Below the pieces are notes generated by a model. The model was not told the DNA's origin, ran no database searches, and worked only from the letters and a program-made list of their open reading frames with translations. This document shows positions 6,149-7,890 of a stretch of 7,890 nt of DNA, piece by piece. The DNA is taken from NCBI GenBank assembly GCA_937897785.1, contig CALCNB010000061.1:1-7890 (forward strand). The letters are read 5' to 3'. This DNA is from an uncultured Cellvibrionales bacterium. Lineage in GTDB: Bacteria; Pseudomonadota; Gammaproteobacteria; Pseudomonadales; UBA7434. Within the stretch, counting starts at the first letter, position 1. Every line of letters starts with the position of its first letter. The translations under genes were made by a program, and so were the position numbers.

Positions 6149-7081
6149 TTATAAATAGCCTTCGACTAAACGTAATGACTCATTCCAAAGTTGCTGCGCG
6201 AGCGCTGAATCTTGCGCTTGCTTTGAGGGCACAGCAATATCACTGTCGGCGAAATAGGCGCCACTCGTCTCAGACAGTGATGGATGCGTCGCGACATAGC
6301 ATTGCGTCGCAGCCCCCTGCGCAACAGTGCGTTGGAAAAAATTAGCAAAGAACTGAATCACATTAAATAATGGCCCAGCACTGTAACGGCTGAGATTGGT
6401 TTTAATCACGCCAGGATGAACCGCATTAGCCGTAATTTTAGTGTCTGTTAATCGCTGACCCAAAGACTTCGCGCAGAGTATGTTAGCTAATTTTGACTGG
6501 CCATAGCTTTGCCAAGGGTTATAACCTTGACTACCATCAAGGTTAGTGAAATCAATACCGGCTTTGGGTGTCTGCACATGCCCCATGCTCGAAAGCAAAA
6601 CAATCCTACCTTGCTGAGCATTTTTCAATTGCGGCAATAAATGGTTGATTAATAAAAAATGACCCAAGTGATTAGCGGCGAATTGCATCTCTAAAGATTG
6701 TGCATAGCCATTGGCTATTTGCAAACTTGCTGGCGACATAATGCCAGCATTCGCCATTAAAATATCAATCCTCGTGAATTTTTCTTGCACAGCCCTAGCA
6801 CAAGCTAGCACCGACTCTGGTTCACTTAACTCACAAGCGACAGGTGTCATGGTGGACCCTTGCACAAGGGCTTTAACCTCAGCGCAGGCTTGCTCTGCCT
6901 TCGCCAAACTTCGGGCTGCGGCAATAATATGCGCACCTCGCATGGCGAGCACACGCATTGACTCAAATCCTAAACCGGAATTAACGCCGGTAATCAGTAC
7001 TGTCTTACCATTAAGATCAATACCCTCTGTTACTTGTTCAGCACTCGAGCGACGAGTAAATGGAGAATGGGGGTTTTTCAT
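6149..7081 (-). CDS. Short-chain dehydrogenase/reductase (retinol dehydrogenase/WWOX-like classical SDR)
   Basis: This protein (310 aa from ATG 7079-7081) is an NAD(P)-dependent oxidoreductase with a Rossmann fold. The cofactor motif TGVNSGLG is at 31-38, NAG at 111-113, the structural and catalytic Asn in NHLGHF at 138, catalytic Ser in LLSSMG (164/165), and YGQSK gives Tyr193 and Lys197. VHPGVIKTNL follows at 221-230. Length and the N-terminal lead-in (SSAEQVTEGIDLNGK) match the retinol-dehydrogenase-like SDRs that act on alcohols and aldehydes. A TTG at 7103-7105 would add eight residues, but neither start has a good Shine-Dalgarno sequence; ATG was preferred because of family length. It lies 44 bases downstream of the LuxC-type gene on the same strand, so a shared transcript is likely. 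It may reduce the aldehyde made by that enzyme; this is inference, and the substrate cannot be read from the sequence. Confidence 0.9.
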   Translation of the reverse strand: MKNPHSPFTRRSSAEQVTEGIDLNGKTVLITGVNSGLGFESMRVLAMRGAHIIAAARSLAKAEQACAEVKALVQGSTMTPVACELSEPESVLACARAVQEKFTRIDILMANAGIMSPASLQIANGYAQSLEMQFAANHLGHFLLINHLLPQLKNAQQGRIVLLSSMGHVQTPKAGIDFTNLDGSQGYNPWQSYGQSKLANILCAKSLGQRLTDTKITANAVHPGVIKTNLSRYSAGPLFNVIQFFANFFQRTVAQGAATQCYVATHPSLSETSGAYFADSDIAVPSKQAQDSALAQQLWNESLRLVEGYL

Positions 7082-7110
7082 ATAGGACTGCCATTTTTTT
7101 CGCAATTAAT

Positions 7111-7129
7111 TTAATTCGCTATGAATTAA
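7111..7129. repeat. Perfect 7-bp inverted repeat at the end of the LuxC-type gene
   Basis: TTAATTC (7111-7117) and GAATTAA (7123-7129) are exact reverse complements around GCTAT. The repeat covers the stop codon of the acyl-CoA reductase gene. On the minus strand the stem is followed by ATTAATTGCG, not a T-run, and it contains little GC, so it is a weak hairpin and not a good terminator. It might mark an mRNA processing point between the two genes. Confidence 0.35.
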
Positions 7130-7890
7130 GCTCGCCATAGCGGAAAGACTTGCTCAGGATCGCATTCTTCTTCAAAAATCCACTTACACATACGACGCAC
7201 TGGCTCAATAGCATCTTGCGGTGAAGCTGAGGTCACATTGCAGGCATAACCTAATGACGTAAGGCGTTGCGCACCATAAATAGGCAATTGATCGCGCAAT
7301 TGTTTTTTTAAACTCTCTGGATAAATACCCACCGTTTGGGTATATGAGGTGACGGCATCGGTGACTTTGCTAATAGCATCGACCGGAACTAAATTCGCGA
7401 CACGGCCACTCAACATGGATGAATAATCTACTGGCTCATCAAATTGCGATATGATCACAGCACCTTCATCGTCTTCACCACCGACAATACGATAAAAAGT
7501 ATCATCTAAACGTGTGGCCTCCATTTGATCGCGCAACTCACGATCAAAACTGCGCGGCTTTGAGGTTAACTCCTTAGGCATGGCAATCATTGCCGCATAA
7601 ATCATTTCACCGAAACGGTTTAGCTGCTCGATTGCGTCAGCGTCAGTACCGCATAAGACATAAATAACCCGCGCACTGGCACAGGCTTCTTGGTTCGCCA
7701 TGGCAATGTCGCAGGCCGCACGCTTGGCGACTTCTTCCATTGTTGGTTGATCGACAAACGCCTCAGGGCCAATAATCGTTGCACTGCGCTTAGGGTCTAA
7801 AGCGATCATTTCTAAGCCCGGCTGAATAAATTGAGTAATATGTTTTACCGATGCAAAACCACCCCAGGCAATAATTTTTTCTATGTGTTC
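7126..7890 (-). CDS. LuxC-family acyl-CoA reductase, C-terminal part (cut by window edge)
   Basis: The frame is open to the right edge, so the true start lies outside; 254 residues are visible of about 450-480 usual for the family. LuxC-type enzymes (aldehyde dehydrogenase fold) reduce long-chain acyl groups, via a covalent acyl-cysteine, to fatty aldehyde with NADPH. Recognisable family stretches are AWGGFASVKHITQFIQPGLE (visible residues 8-27), ALDPKRSATIIG (30-41), NQEACASARVIYV (66-78), and near the end GYACNV...SPQDAIEPVRRMCKWI. The Cys in NQEACASA (visible residue 70, codon 7681-7683) sits where the nucleophile is expected. The C-terminus looks complete. It is followed after 44 bases by an SDR gene, a plausible partner for aldehyde turnover. 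No luciferase genes are visible, so a role in light production is not indicated; wax, alcohol or hydrocarbon-type lipid metabolism is more likely. Confidence 0.92.
   Translation of the reverse strand, partial: EHIEKIIAWGGFASVKHITQFIQPGLEMIALDPKRSATIIGPEAFVDQPTMEEVAKRAACDIAMANQEACASARVIYVLCGTDADAIEQLNRFGEMIYAAMIAMPKELTSKPRSFDRELRDQMEATRLDDTFYRIVGGEDDEGAVIISQFDEPVDYSSMLSGRVANLVPVDAISKVTDAVTSYTQTVGIYPESLKKQLRDQLPIYGAQRLTSLGYACNVTSASPQDAIEPVRRMCKWIFEEECDPEQVFPLWRA

Noticed and set aside
6103..6348. Short open frames at the end of the SDR gene (6103-6345 plus, 6166-6348 minus)
   Set aside because: They overlap the SDR coding region and show no family motif; the basic Arg/Gln-rich products are typical of shadow frames.
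6711..7085. Plus-strand open frame of 124 codons antisense to the SDR N-terminus
   Set aside because: It runs opposite the cofactor-binding region of a clear SDR, and its product has no family motif.
7126..7890. Part of a bioluminescence lux operon
   Set aside because: The neighbour is an SDR and no luciferase or LuxD/LuxE gene is visible; LuxC-family reductases occur widely outside lux operons. The genes to the right could change this view.

Overview
The window looks like a piece of a Gram-negative, probably marine gammaproteobacterial chromosome. The evidence is a beta-barrel outer-membrane protein ending in Phe, several Sec-exported proteins, a LuxC-family acyl-CoA reductase and a DUF1295 membrane protein. 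No RNA gene, CRISPR array, insertion sequence or phage gene was seen. The lineage is inferred from gene types only; no marker gene is present.

Positions 1-1989 (minus strand) hold a compact AT-rich run of three genes for exported proteins. In transcription order they are a 230-aa very acidic secreted protein without arginine (1989-1297), a 366-aa predicted beta-barrel protein starting at TTG (1288-188), and the N-terminus of a third exported protein (178 to the window edge). The gaps are only 8 and 9 bases, so this is almost certainly one operon. A candidate sigma-70 promoter at 2140-2168 and a 9-bp hairpin in the leader lie upstream. None of the three belongs to a family I can name firmly; the third may be the start of a TolC-type channel. 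The base composition (25% GC in one sampled line, 661-720) contrasts with the rest (58% in line 4441-4500), which suggests a separate origin.

Positions 2290-5125 hold a DUF1295/steroid 5-alpha-reductase-like membrane protein (minus strand). It is divergent from a plus-strand pair: an exported alpha/beta-hydrolase with a C-terminal membrane anchor, then a PP2C-type protein phosphatase 5 bases downstream.

Positions 5129-7890 are all minus strand. In transcription order they are a LuxC-type acyl-CoA reductase (cut by the window edge), a short-chain dehydrogenase/reductase, and a soluble Ser/Thr protein kinase that probably has its own promoter. The kinase and phosphatase genes converge with only 3 bases between their stop codons. 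They are probably a writer/eraser pair for protein phosphorylation, arranged tail-to-tail rather than in one operon.

Taken together, the right-hand two thirds combine lipid or aldehyde chemistry (acyl-CoA reductase, SDR, esterase, DUF1295) with a phosphorylation switch. A functional link between these two groups is a hypothesis from proximity only. The best candidate for something undescribed is the AT-rich exported-protein operon.
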